Origin: Neobacillus sp. WH10
Lineage (GTDB): Bacteria; Bacillota; Bacilli; Bacillales; Cytobacillaceae
Assembly (NCBI RefSeq): GCF_030123405.1
Contig: NZ_CP126110.1
Span: 3,906,001 to 3,970,000 of the forward strand
Direction of reading: 5' to 3'
DNA length: 64,000 bases
Under the pieces are notes generated by a model. The model was not told the origin of the DNA and searched no databases. It saw only the letters and a program-made list of their open reading frames with translations. Shown here piece by piece: positions 37,005-43,211 of the stretch (position 1 is the first letter of the stretch; the number at the start of each line of letters is the position of its first letter). The translations under genes were made by a program, and so were the position numbers.

Positions 37005-37380
37005 GTTGACTCAACGCCTTGGCTAAGTTACTGGATTTCTTTTTCGTCTGGTCCATCTCTTTGTTAATTTTTTTCAATCCGGCAGGTGTAAGACCTAAAA
37101 TACTTTCATAGGAAACCATTTCTTTTCTGATCATTTTAATTTCTGAATATATAGCAGTCGTCATCGCATTGGTTGCTCCAGACTTATTTGTATACTCTTC
37201 AATAAATTGATCATTACTTTCTTCAAACTGCCTCATCAATATTTTATAGTCGTATGACATTTCAGCATAAGTTCGGACTGTTCGATCAAATTGAGGTCGA
37301 TAAGTTCCAACATTTTTCATGTCCTCAATGACCTGTTTGATAACTTTACGAATCTGCCTTTCTTTTGGTGTAATTGCCAA
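36994..37380 (-). CDS. Terminase small subunit (P27 family)
   Basis: 128 residues: VIKQVIEDMKNVGTYRPQFD, YKILMRQFEESNDQFIEEYT, ESILGLTPAGLKKINKEMDQ, the pattern of P27 small terminases. TTG start after GGGGGTGAAAA. Confidence 0.85.
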   Translation of the reverse strand: MAITPKERQIRKVIKQVIEDMKNVGTYRPQFDRTVRTYAEMSYDYKILMRQFEESNDQFIEEYTNKSGATNAMTTAIYSEIKMIRKEMVSYESILGLTPAGLKKINKEMDQTKKKSSNLAKALSQLGT

Positions 37381-37427
37381 GTTTTTTCACCCCCTTCTTC
37401 AAAAATGCCGCTCTATTGGAAAGAGTT

Positions 37428-37478
37428 CCCCCTCCCCGGTCCCCATTTTTAAAATTTTTTTTAAAAAAAGAGGGGGGT
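37428..37478. other. GC-rich block upstream of terminase, candidate cos site
   Basis: ccccctccccggtcccc (37428-37444), then an A/T run and gggggg (37472-37477), in otherwise 35 percent GC DNA between the HNH/zinc genes and terS. HNH plus P27 terminases usually cut cos sites in this place. No cleavage position can be given from sequence alone. Confidence 0.4.
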
Positions 37479-37494
37479 TAGAAAAAATAAAAAA

Positions 37495-37740
37495 TTATTT
37501 TTCTAAATCTAATCCAGATTGAATTACACATTTTTTACAACTAAAATTCTTTTGAATAATAATATCATCAGCGAACAACGTTTCAATATCTAATGCAGAA
37601 CCACAACTGGGACAAGCAATCTTATCAATCTCTTCTAACTCGTCCGCTAATGCACTGGTATAGTTACTTATTGCTCTTAACTTATCCACTAACTTATTAG
37701 TTTGAAGATCAATGTCTATGACTTTAAACTTCCCCATCAT
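37495..37740 (-). CDS. Small zinc-ribbon phage protein
   Basis: 81 residues with IACPSCGSAL and FSCKKCVIQ, a four-cysteine zinc ribbon, after a helical N-terminus. ATG overlaps the HNH stop (TAATG). Function unknown; may assist terminase or HNH. Confidence 0.65.
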   Translation of the reverse strand: MMGKFKVIDIDLQTNKLVDKLRAISNYTSALADELEEIDKIACPSCGSALDIETLFADDIIIQKNFSCKKCVIQSGLDLEK

Positions 37741-38027
37741 TACTCTCCTCTCAATCTATTAGCTCTATCAACCCATTGCTTACCTAAGTCTGTTAATTCA
37801 TCAGTTAAACGATCGTGCATCTTCTCATGACAATCCCCACAAAGGCTAACCAGATTCCATGATTCCAAACGCAGATCCGGTCTAATCCTTAACGGGTTAA
37901 TATGATGGACAGTTGTTGCCTCTTTGTTCTTTCCATATCTCTTACACTCTTGACAGCGATACTCATCACGCTTGAGTATCTTAGGTCTCTTTTTCTTCCA
38001 ACGAGTTGTCTTATAGAAGTTAGTCAT
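37740..38027 (-). CDS. HNH endonuclease of the packaging module
   Basis: 95 residues: FYKTTRWKKKRPKILKRDEY, CQECKRYGK, TVHHINPLRIRPDL, SLCGDCHEKMH. The HNH fold with paired zinc CxxC motifs is complete. Phage HNH proteins next to terS are needed for cos cutting and packaging in characterised systems. ATG overlaps the upstream stop (ATGA). Confidence 0.92.
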   Translation of the reverse strand: MTNFYKTTRWKKKRPKILKRDEYRCQECKRYGKNKEATTVHHINPLRIRPDLRLESWNLVSLCGDCHEKMHDRLTDELTDLGKQWVDRANRLRGE

Positions 38028-38293
38028 CAGCAGCAACTCCTAGCTCTGGACAACAATGGTCTTCTGTTAAGTACCTGGCTTTTCATCACAAATTTCTTAG
38101 GAGTATTCCATACAGGTTTGTCATCGAGGAATAAACAGTCATCAGTAATTTGTTTTGTGAACTCGACCATTTCATCCCATAACTCAATGACCGCATCAAC
38201 TAACATCTGAAATGCCTCTTTTACTTTTTCAAAGACAACAATAAGAACTACTTTATATTCCTTCATACCGATATAGTCTTCAGATAAAATCAT
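38027..38293 (-). CDS. Phage protein of unknown function, first late gene
   Basis: 88 residues behind GGAGTTGAAAGAGG. A helical, hydrophobic region (VVLIVVFEKVKEAFQMLVDA, VIELWDEMVEFTKQI) is followed by a basic Cys-containing end. First gene after the late control region. Confidence 0.6.
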   Translation of the reverse strand: MILSEDYIGMKEYKVVLIVVFEKVKEAFQMLVDAVIELWDEMVEFTKQITDDCLFLDDKPVWNTPKKFVMKSQVLNRRPLLSRARSCC

Positions 38294-38405
38294 TTTCCTC
38301 TTTCAACTCCTTCTACGAAAAAATTAAGCCACATTTACTTCGGCATGTGGCAAGCCGTCCCGATCCAACCCTTGCACAGCTGGGATCACTGCCAGCCCTG
38401 GAGGA

Positions 38406-38732
38406 GAATAGGGTATGAGCTACAGCCAGACTATGAAGGATCTGCTGTAACCAGGATTGGAGTATCAATGAAATAGAAAATGGAATCAACCAAGAGTATT
38501 CCGTTAAAGGGATTCTCTTAATTAATTCCATACTACAAATATAACAGGTTATTTTTGTTCATGTGTCCGAATAGGGTATGAGCTACAGCCAGACTATGAA
38601 GGATCTGCTGTAACCAGGATTGGAGTATCAATGAAATAGAAAATGGAATCAACCAAGAGTATTCCGTTAAAGGGATTCTCTTAATTAATTCCATACTACA
38701 AATATAACAGGTTATTTTTGTTCATGTGTCCG
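38406..38732. repeat. Perfect 163-bp tandem duplication with hairpins and promoter-like box
   Basis: Bases 38406-38568 and 38569-38731 are identical. Each copy holds two imperfect inverted repeats: tacagccaga with tctgctgta, and tggaatcaaccaagag with ctcttaattaattcca. Each also has a leftward extended -10, TGTTATATT (38709-38701 in copy 2). The unit lies upstream of the leftward packaging genes. This and the next repeat explain the 555-bp gap 38294-38848. Confidence 0.9.
38701..38732 (-). promoter_or_regulatory. Candidate late promoter
   Basis: Leftward TGTTATATT extended -10 (38709-38701), with the first 11-bp repeat (CGGAC, 38732-38728) at the -35 position and no good -35 hexamer. This looks like an activator-dependent promoter; the ArpU-type protein is the obvious candidate activator. 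Confidence 0.45.
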
Positions 38733-38804
38733 TTTATTGTCCGCAAATCGTTCGTCAAAAGTTCGCAAATTGTCCGCGAAAAGTTCGCCAAAAGTTCGCA
38801 ACCA
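38728..38804. repeat. Seven tandem 11-bp iterons
   Basis: Exactly phased units: gtccgtttatt, gtccgcaaatc, gttcgtcaaaa, gttcgcaaatt, gtccgcgaaaa, gttcgccaaaa, gttcgcaacca. All share GTYCG at the start and A/T at the end. An 11-bp period places the sites on one DNA face, as for a protein that binds cooperatively. They lie between the terminator of the early operon and the candidate late promoter. Confidence 0.88.
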
Positions 38805-38816
38805 AACAAAAATAAT

Positions 38817-38840
38817 AGTGCTGCTCAAGTGAACAGCACT
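38817..38840 (-). terminator. Terminator of the early/middle operon
   Basis: agtgctg (38817-38823) pairs with cagcact (38834-38840); leftward it is followed by ATTATTTTTGTTT. It would end transcription from the 38849 gene before the iterons. Confidence 0.75.
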
Positions 38841-38848
38841 ATATTGCT

Positions 38849-39151
38849 TTATTGTATATTCCCATCCATTAACAAAACTTTTTCATCACTTTTAAAAAGT
38901 GTAAATATCTTATCCAATAATTGCTCTGAATCCAGGTATGGATCTGACTCCCACATCTGAATAGCAATCGCAATAGTTGCTACAGCATGTTCTTTATCTA
39001 TTTCTTTATATTTTCCCGGAATCCATTCTTCATTAGTTAATTTTTTTATACTTTCAAAGTAGATTTCCATTAATTCCTCTTCGTCTCCTGCTTTGATTAA
39101 AGCGTAGTAAGGTTCCTCAACCTCAAAATACCTACTGTTCAATTTCCCCAC
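38849..39151 (-). CDS. Phage protein of unknown function
   Basis: 100 residues, acidic and helical: YYALIKAGDEEELMEIYFES, ATIAIAIQMWESDPYLDSEQ. No motif recognised. A 203-bp gap without a gene separates it from the integrase-like gene. Confidence 0.65.
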   Translation of the reverse strand: MGKLNSRYFEVEEPYYALIKAGDEEELMEIYFESIKKLTNEEWIPGKYKEIDKEHAVATIAIAIQMWESDPYLDSEQLLDKIFTLFKSDEKVLLMDGNIQ

Positions 39152-39354
39152 ACCTTTTTCATATATTTATGACTTATTTAACCTTGTTTCTAAAGCTTAT
39201 TTTCCCCTCTGAATTAGCTATAAACTATATTCTGTACAATTCGCTATGCCCAAACTAACCAAGCCGTATCAAGCCTTTTCTGTAAGTCTGATAACGAATT
39301 AGACACCACCATTTTTGTAGATAATTAAAATGAATAAAAATAAATAATGCTTTC

Positions 39355-39897
39355 TCAAATCTTTAACTTAGATTGATAGGCATTTAGATTATCCTGGGTA
39401 ATACCAATGTATCTTAATGTGATTTTAGGGTCACTGTGATTAAGCATTTGCTGCAAGACAGCCACATCTTTAAACTGTTTATAATGATGATATCCATATG
39501 TTTTCCTAAATGAATGAGTACCAATTCTTTCAAGCCCAAACTCATCAGCTATTTCTTGTAAAATAATATAAGCCATGCCTCGTGTTATCGGTTTGTTTTT
39601 TCCTATCCTACTCTTAAAAAGGTACTCATTCTTTGGTTTCCCTTTGCAATATTCTCGAACTGCCTTTTTTAACTCTGAAGGCATTCTTACTTCTTTTGTC
39701 TTTTTTGTCTTTCCCTCGCGGACATAAACGCTCCAACCTTCTACATCTTTAACCCTAAGCTTTAAGATGTCTGAAATCCTCATACCAGTGTTAATACCAA
39801 AAAGAAAAAGAATATAATTTCGATCGCTCCTTGCCTTCAACCACTTTTTTATTTCCTGTATCAGATCTTTGTCTCTTATCGGCTGAACTAAATTCAT
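39355..39897 (-). CDS. Small tyrosine recombinase (not the integrase)
   Basis: 180 residues holding only the catalytic domain. The tetrad is visible: Arg in TGMRISDILKLRV, HSFRK (HxxR), LNHSDPKITLRYIGI (His and nucleophile Tyr). No arm-binding domain. Similar short proteins sit beside ArpU regulators in Bacillus and Listeria phages. Since a serine recombinase flanks the att site, this one probably acts elsewhere, for example on multimers or gene control. ATG overlaps the ArpU stop. Confidence 0.85.
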   Translation of the reverse strand: MNLVQPIRDKDLIQEIKKWLKARSDRNYILFLFGINTGMRISDILKLRVKDVEGWSVYVREGKTKKTKEVRMPSELKKAVREYCKGKPKNEYLFKSRIGKNKPITRGMAYIILQEIADEFGLERIGTHSFRKTYGYHHYKQFKDVAVLQQMLNHSDPKITLRYIGITQDNLNAYQSKLKI

Positions 39898-40349
39898 GAA
39901 GCTTTCACCTCGCTCTTTTTATAAACTTCAATTTTTAAAGCAAAAGCAAGGCGCAACATGGCCTCTCCTTTTATTTGGGAGTACTTGGTTTTTCCTACTC
40001 CAAGGTCCATCATAATTTCACGATCGTAGCCGATTTCACCATCAAGCATATATTTTTTGATAATGATGTGACGTTCATCTTCTTTTAATGAATTGACAGC
40101 TTCATGAATCTTCTTTAGATATGCATTTCTCATAAGCTCATATTCAATTCTCTCTAGTGCTGCATCTTCTGTGCTGGAATGAAACGCATTTGTGGTTGAT
40201 GGTGGAATAATAGAGTAAGCAGGAGTTACTTTAGGCATTAAATAATTGGGAAGTGTTATTAAATACTCACGATATTTAAATAACGCTTTTTCAAGTTCTT
40301 TCTTTGTTTCCTTATCATTTATTTTAGGTAGATATTGATGTTTTTTCAT
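39894..40349 (-). CDS. ArpU-family late gene regulator
   Basis: 151 residues: central ALERIEYELMRNAYLKKIHE, then sigma-like HTH YDREIMMDLGVGKTKYSQIK and EAMLRLAFAL. ArpU-type proteins switch on phage packaging and lysis genes. It lies just upstream of the iterons and candidate late promoter, a natural target. Confidence 0.82.
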   Translation of the reverse strand: MKKHQYLPKINDKETKKELEKALFKYREYLITLPNYLMPKVTPAYSIIPPSTTNAFHSSTEDAALERIEYELMRNAYLKKIHEAVNSLKEDERHIIIKKYMLDGEIGYDREIMMDLGVGKTKYSQIKGEAMLRLAFALKIEVYKKSEVKAS

Positions 40350-40388
40350 ATCTCTTCACCACTTTCTTAATAGTCAAAACATAATCAA

Positions 40389-40580
40389 TTATCTTTGTCT
40401 CATAGATCCACCTTTTCCTCTTCGATATGTGGGCATATTCATTCCCATTAATTCCTTAATATCATTTGCTGAAAGATTTTCAGTTTCCTTTGGTTTAGGT
40501 TCACTTTGGAGTTTTTCTTGAGGTAATTTCATATTGTTCTTTTTAGACGATTTTTTTAATCCTTGCTGTAAAGTTTTCAA
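40389..40580 (-). CDS. Small basic phage protein, unknown
   Basis: 63 residues from TTG 40580 behind GAGGAGAGG: KTLQQGLKKSSKKNNMKL, then SANDIKELMGMNMPTYRRGK. Highly charged; function unknown. Preceded by RNA leader copy A. Confidence 0.55.
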   Translation of the reverse strand: MKTLQQGLKKSSKKNNMKLPQEKLQSEPKPKETENLSANDIKELMGMNMPTYRRGKGGSMRQR

Positions 40581-40597
40581 TATTGTTTCCTCTCCTC

Positions 40598-40672
40598 TCA
40601 AATAGAAAGAGGACACCGATAAACAGCTAAAATGCTGTAAAATCAGTGTCCTCAGGCTCTCCTATCTTGGAC
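40598..40672 (-). ncRNA. Structured 5' leader RNA, copy A
   Basis: Leftward transcript: GTCCAAGATAGGAGAGCC, then GAGGACACTGAT pairing with ATCGGTGTCCTC around an inner ACAGC/GCTGT hairpin, then TTTCTATTTG. A second copy with different loop bases but the same pairing lies at 41403-41477. Each copy comes just before a gene's ribosome site. The class is unknown to me; the T-rich end would also suit an intrinsic terminator or attenuator. Confidence 0.72.
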
Positions 40673-41389
40673 TTATGAAACTGCCTTTTCTAGCAGTAAT
40701 CTGAATGTTTCTCTTCCTTTAGGGGTGATCATTGTTTGAACACCAGCCTTTCCATTCCGTTCGAACTCCTTCATTTTAAACAACTCAGGAGAATATTTCC
40801 CATATGGCTTAAGTTTTCCTTGTTGATCTCTATAAACAAAACCTTTTTCTACTAACCAATTTATAAAAGTCCGTTGTCCTATTTCTAATTCCTTCGCCGT
40901 ATCTCTAAAATTCGTTAACAAATTACGATCCACCAGCCTATCAAAGTAGTCAGCCTTGGGCTGCATAATTGCCATTTGTTCATTTTGTTTTCGGACTGTT
41001 TCTAATGTTGCACGAAACATTAGCTTAGTCTGATTATCAGCATGTGGCAAATACGTCTGGATGAACATGTCTTCATTTGCTATGTACCCACCAGTCTTTC
41101 TAATTGTCGGAAGGACCTCATGAGTAATCCATCTTTTAAATTGTTTTGCTTCTGCCTTACGACTTGTAAGAATTAAAGAATATAGGCCTGATTCATTCAC
41201 TAGCCATGTTTCCCGATTCTGACCTGATAGGAATAATGTTCCCATCAGCTTTTCATCATCGTCTAACCTCTCTACTGCCTTACTTACTTGGCTGTGATCT
41301 AATATTTCACAAATATCTTTTGCGACAAACCAAATTGCGTTATTCTGTTCAATCGTCCGTACCTGTTTGTGTTCGTAGATGAAGTTCAC
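40673..41389 (-). CDS. Phage antirepressor (BRO-N plus KilAC/ANT)
   Basis: About 238 residues. BRO-N part: IWFVAKDICEILDHSQVSKA, ESGLYSLILTSRKAEAKQFK, WITHEVLPTIRKTGGY. C-terminal ANT part: AKELEIGQRTFINWLVEKGF and GKYSPELFKMKEF. Such proteins bind or oppose phage repressors. GTG 41389 follows GAAGGAGGGATAA; the frame upstream lies inside the leader RNA. Confidence 0.9.
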   Translation of the reverse strand: MNFIYEHKQVRTIEQNNAIWFVAKDICEILDHSQVSKAVERLDDDEKLMGTLFLSGQNRETWLVNESGLYSLILTSRKAEAKQFKRWITHEVLPTIRKTGGYIANEDMFIQTYLPHADNQTKLMFRATLETVRKQNEQMAIMQPKADYFDRLVDRNLLTNFRDTAKELEIGQRTFINWLVEKGFVYRDQQGKLKPYGKYSPELFKMKEFERNGKAGVQTMITPKGRETFRLLLEKAVS

Positions 41390-41402
41390 ATTTATCCCTC
41401 CT

Positions 41403-41477
41403 TCAAATAAAAAGAGGACACCAACTAACAGCAATAATGCTGATTAATCGGTGTCCTCAGGCTCTCCTATCTTGGAC
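41403..41477 (-). ncRNA. Structured 5' leader RNA, copy B
   Basis: Same 5' block GTCCAAGATAGGAGAGCC as copy A, then GAGGACACC pairing with GGTGTCCTC, inner CAGCA/TGCTG hairpin, then TTTTTATTTG and the antirepressor ribosome site. Differences from copy A fall mostly in loops or keep base pairs, which supports a selected RNA structure. Confidence 0.74.
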
Positions 41478-41547
41478 ATATCTAGTTAATTCAATTATAC
41501 ATATTTTTGATTAATTCAGCTAGAAAATATTCTCTTTTTTGTCAAAT

Positions 41548-41700
41548 TCAAATTTTATTTAACGCTTCTACTTCAGCTCTGAAGTAAATATCCAGATCCA
41601 CAAGTAGTACTTCTTTTTCTTTACTAGGAATTTTCCATGTATTAACTTCATCAATTATCTTTTGAGGAAGATTTATTAACTTTTGGGGCTTTTCGCTCAT
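41548..41700 (-). CDS. Small phage protein, unknown
   Basis: 50 residues from an ATG after TAGGAGGAAATGCG: EKPQKLINLPQKIIDEVNTW, then a helical acidic end. No motif recognised. Confidence 0.6.
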   Translation of the reverse strand: MSEKPQKLINLPQKIIDEVNTWKIPSKEKEVLLVDLDIYFRAEVEALNKI

Positions 41701-41736
41701 CGCATTTCCTCCTAGTTAACTGTTCCTACCTTTTGT

Positions 41737-42117
41737 TTACTTAAAATGCGGATAATCTTCAAATACTGGAATATGTTCATCATGGGATGCTGCATATTCT
41801 TCTTTGGTTATATCCCAGCAATGTTTGCACATCGAAGCTGAATCCCCCATAAATGGAGACGGCCTGACTTTATCAGTTAATTCACCGCAATAATCACATT
41901 CAGGTGGTTGCTTTACTCCTTCAAACTCAAGTCTTCCCATCCAATTAATAAGATCATCTGATAGTTCCTTTTTTTCAGTAACTTCAGCGTATTTCTTAAT
42001 TGCGGCAATGGCAGCTGGATCTTCTGATGGTTTTAAAACAAAATATGGGCCCTCTTTTTCTTCTCTTGTTACAGCATCTAAAATGATATATTTTTCATAT
42101 AGCCCTTGTTCCGGCAT
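41737..42117 (-). CDS. Phage protein with zinc-finger-like C-terminus
   Basis: 126 residues; PECDYCGELTDKVRP and SMCKHCWDITKEE form a likely four-Cys zinc site. The N-terminus (YEKYIILDAVTREEKEGPYF) looks beta-rich. Function unknown. Confidence 0.65.
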   Translation of the reverse strand: MPEQGLYEKYIILDAVTREEKEGPYFVLKPSEDPAAIAAIKKYAEVTEKKELSDDLINWMGRLEFEGVKQPPECDYCGELTDKVRPSPFMGDSASMCKHCWDITKEEYAASHDEHIPVFEDYPHFK

Positions 42118-42178
42118 CCTCTTTCCCTCCTAATCAACTGATCTATCAATATGTTTCATACTTTATTCGAAATGCGTA

Positions 42179-42367
42179 CTACCGATAATGTTTCCAACAA
42201 ACTTTATGCTCTCTCATTTCCTTTGGCGTTGTTTTGTACTTATTAGCTATTGCCATCATGTCGTAATACCTCGCCTTATAAGGCAATGATTGAAATTCTC
42301 TCCATGCTTTACAAGCATTAATATCGTGCATTGAAGGTTGCGATAGCATCATTTTTGTAAATTCCAC
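42179..42367 (-). CDS. Small phage protein, unknown
   Basis: 62 residues from GTG 42367 after AAGGAGGTTT: DINACKAWREFQSLPYKARY, DMMAIANKYKTTPKEM. Predicted helical; no family recognised. Confidence 0.6.
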   Translation of the reverse strand: MEFTKMMLSQPSMHDINACKAWREFQSLPYKARYYDMMAIANKYKTTPKEMREHKVCWKHYR

Positions 42368-42392
42368 TTTTAAACCTCCTTCGCAATTTGTG

Positions 42393-42524
42393 TCAACTAC
42401 GAACCTTGCGGGCTTGTTTGCTTGCCTCTTTCTTGCATTTGTGACAGATTCTTTTATGCTCGATTACAACCGTTTTATTGGAAGGAACTACAGATCCACA
42501 CTTACTGCAGCTTACTAATTTCAC
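42393..42524 (-). CDS. Zinc-ribbon microprotein
   Basis: 43 residues from GTG 42524 after GGAGGAGAAA: SCSKCGSVVPSN and RICHKCKKE give a CxxC-CxxC ribbon with a basic tail. A rightward terminator overlaps its upstream side. Confidence 0.6.
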   Translation of the reverse strand: MKLVSCSKCGSVVPSNKTVVIEHKRICHKCKKEASKQARKVRS

Positions 42525-42569
42525 ACTTTCTCCTCCTTCTATACAACTGTTTGCTTAGAGTGTTTACCA

Positions 42570-42600
42570 AGCCAGGAGAATTCCTGGCTTTTTTATTTTT
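42570..42600 (+). terminator. Rightward terminator inside the leftward early operon
   Basis: agccagga and tcctggct form a perfect stem with loop gaat, followed by tttttattttt on the plus strand. Leftward the hairpin is followed by no T run. No plus-strand gene precedes it, so it may end an antisense RNA over the zinc-ribbon gene. Confidence 0.6.
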
Positions 42601-42767
42601 CATTTCCGCCTATTATCTGCTGCTTTCTTGCCGCGCCATTTATAATCGGTGTGAATATTATCAAACGCTTCTCGCTTCTTTTTTGCTTTCCGCCTGATGG
42701 GATACTTTTCGATATAAGCCAAACGTTCTTCTTCTGTCATATACCAAACCTCTACTTTGTTGATCAT
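42600..42767 (-). CDS. Small basic phage protein, unknown
   Basis: 55 residues after GGGAGTTGATTAA: VWYMTEEERLAYIEKYPIRR, then Lys/Arg-rich KAKKKREAF and WRGKKAADNRR. May bind nucleic acid; unproven. Confidence 0.6.
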   Translation of the reverse strand: MINKVEVWYMTEEERLAYIEKYPIRRKAKKKREAFDNIHTDYKWRGKKAADNRRK

Positions 42768-42806
42768 TTAATCAACTCCCACTATCTTGTGTTTCATAAT
42801 TTCTTA

Positions 42807-43145
42807 CTACCATGATTCAATGACAATATTTTCAATGTTTCGAAGTGCTGTTTTAGAATCAATTTCGGATTCTGTTAGCTGTACAGTACTATATATTTTT
42901 TGAAGAGCTTTGCCATATCGTTCAATACCCTTCTGAGTTCCTTCTAAGATAATCTCGAGCTCTTCTATTCTTTTGACAAGATATTTTTGCAAATCTGCAG
43001 TTTCCTCGAGTGCCATTAATGACCAGTTATAGCCATTTGCCTCATCGATCGTTACTCCGTACTTTTCTAAGCCCTTGGCATCCTGGGAATCTATAATTTT
43101 CGTAAACTCATCAATCACTTTTTGACTTGTTTTCGGCCTTTGCAT
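42807..43145 (-). CDS. MazG-like phage protein (tentative)
   Basis: 112 residues: KGLEKYGVTIDEANGYNWSL, MALEETADLQKYLVKRIEEL. The EETAD...YL pattern resembles all-alpha NTP pyrophosphatases that cleave nucleotides in phages, but the second metal motif is weak. The C-terminal half is a plain helix. Confidence 0.5.
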   Translation of the reverse strand: MQRPKTSQKVIDEFTKIIDSQDAKGLEKYGVTIDEANGYNWSLMALEETADLQKYLVKRIEELEIILEGTQKGIERYGKALQKIYSTVQLTESEIDSKTALRNIENIVIESW

Positions 43146-43211
43146 TTTTACACCTCGCTTTTTGGTAATTAGCCAAAATACGCTAATTCCAACAAAATTC
43201 GACTAGAGAGT

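Noticed and set aside
38313..38531. 72-codon leftward ORF in the 163-bp repeat region
   Set aside because: No ribosome site, odd composition, and it runs into the duplicated hairpin DNA; treated as non-coding.
39355..39897. Tyrosine recombinase as the prophage integrase
   Set aside because: It is internal, lacks an arm-binding domain, and the element ends and crossover core fit the serine recombinase beside attR.
42422..42697. 91-codon rightward ORF ending near the rightward terminator
   Set aside because: It is the complement of small leftward genes with good ribosome sites; composition is not protein-like.
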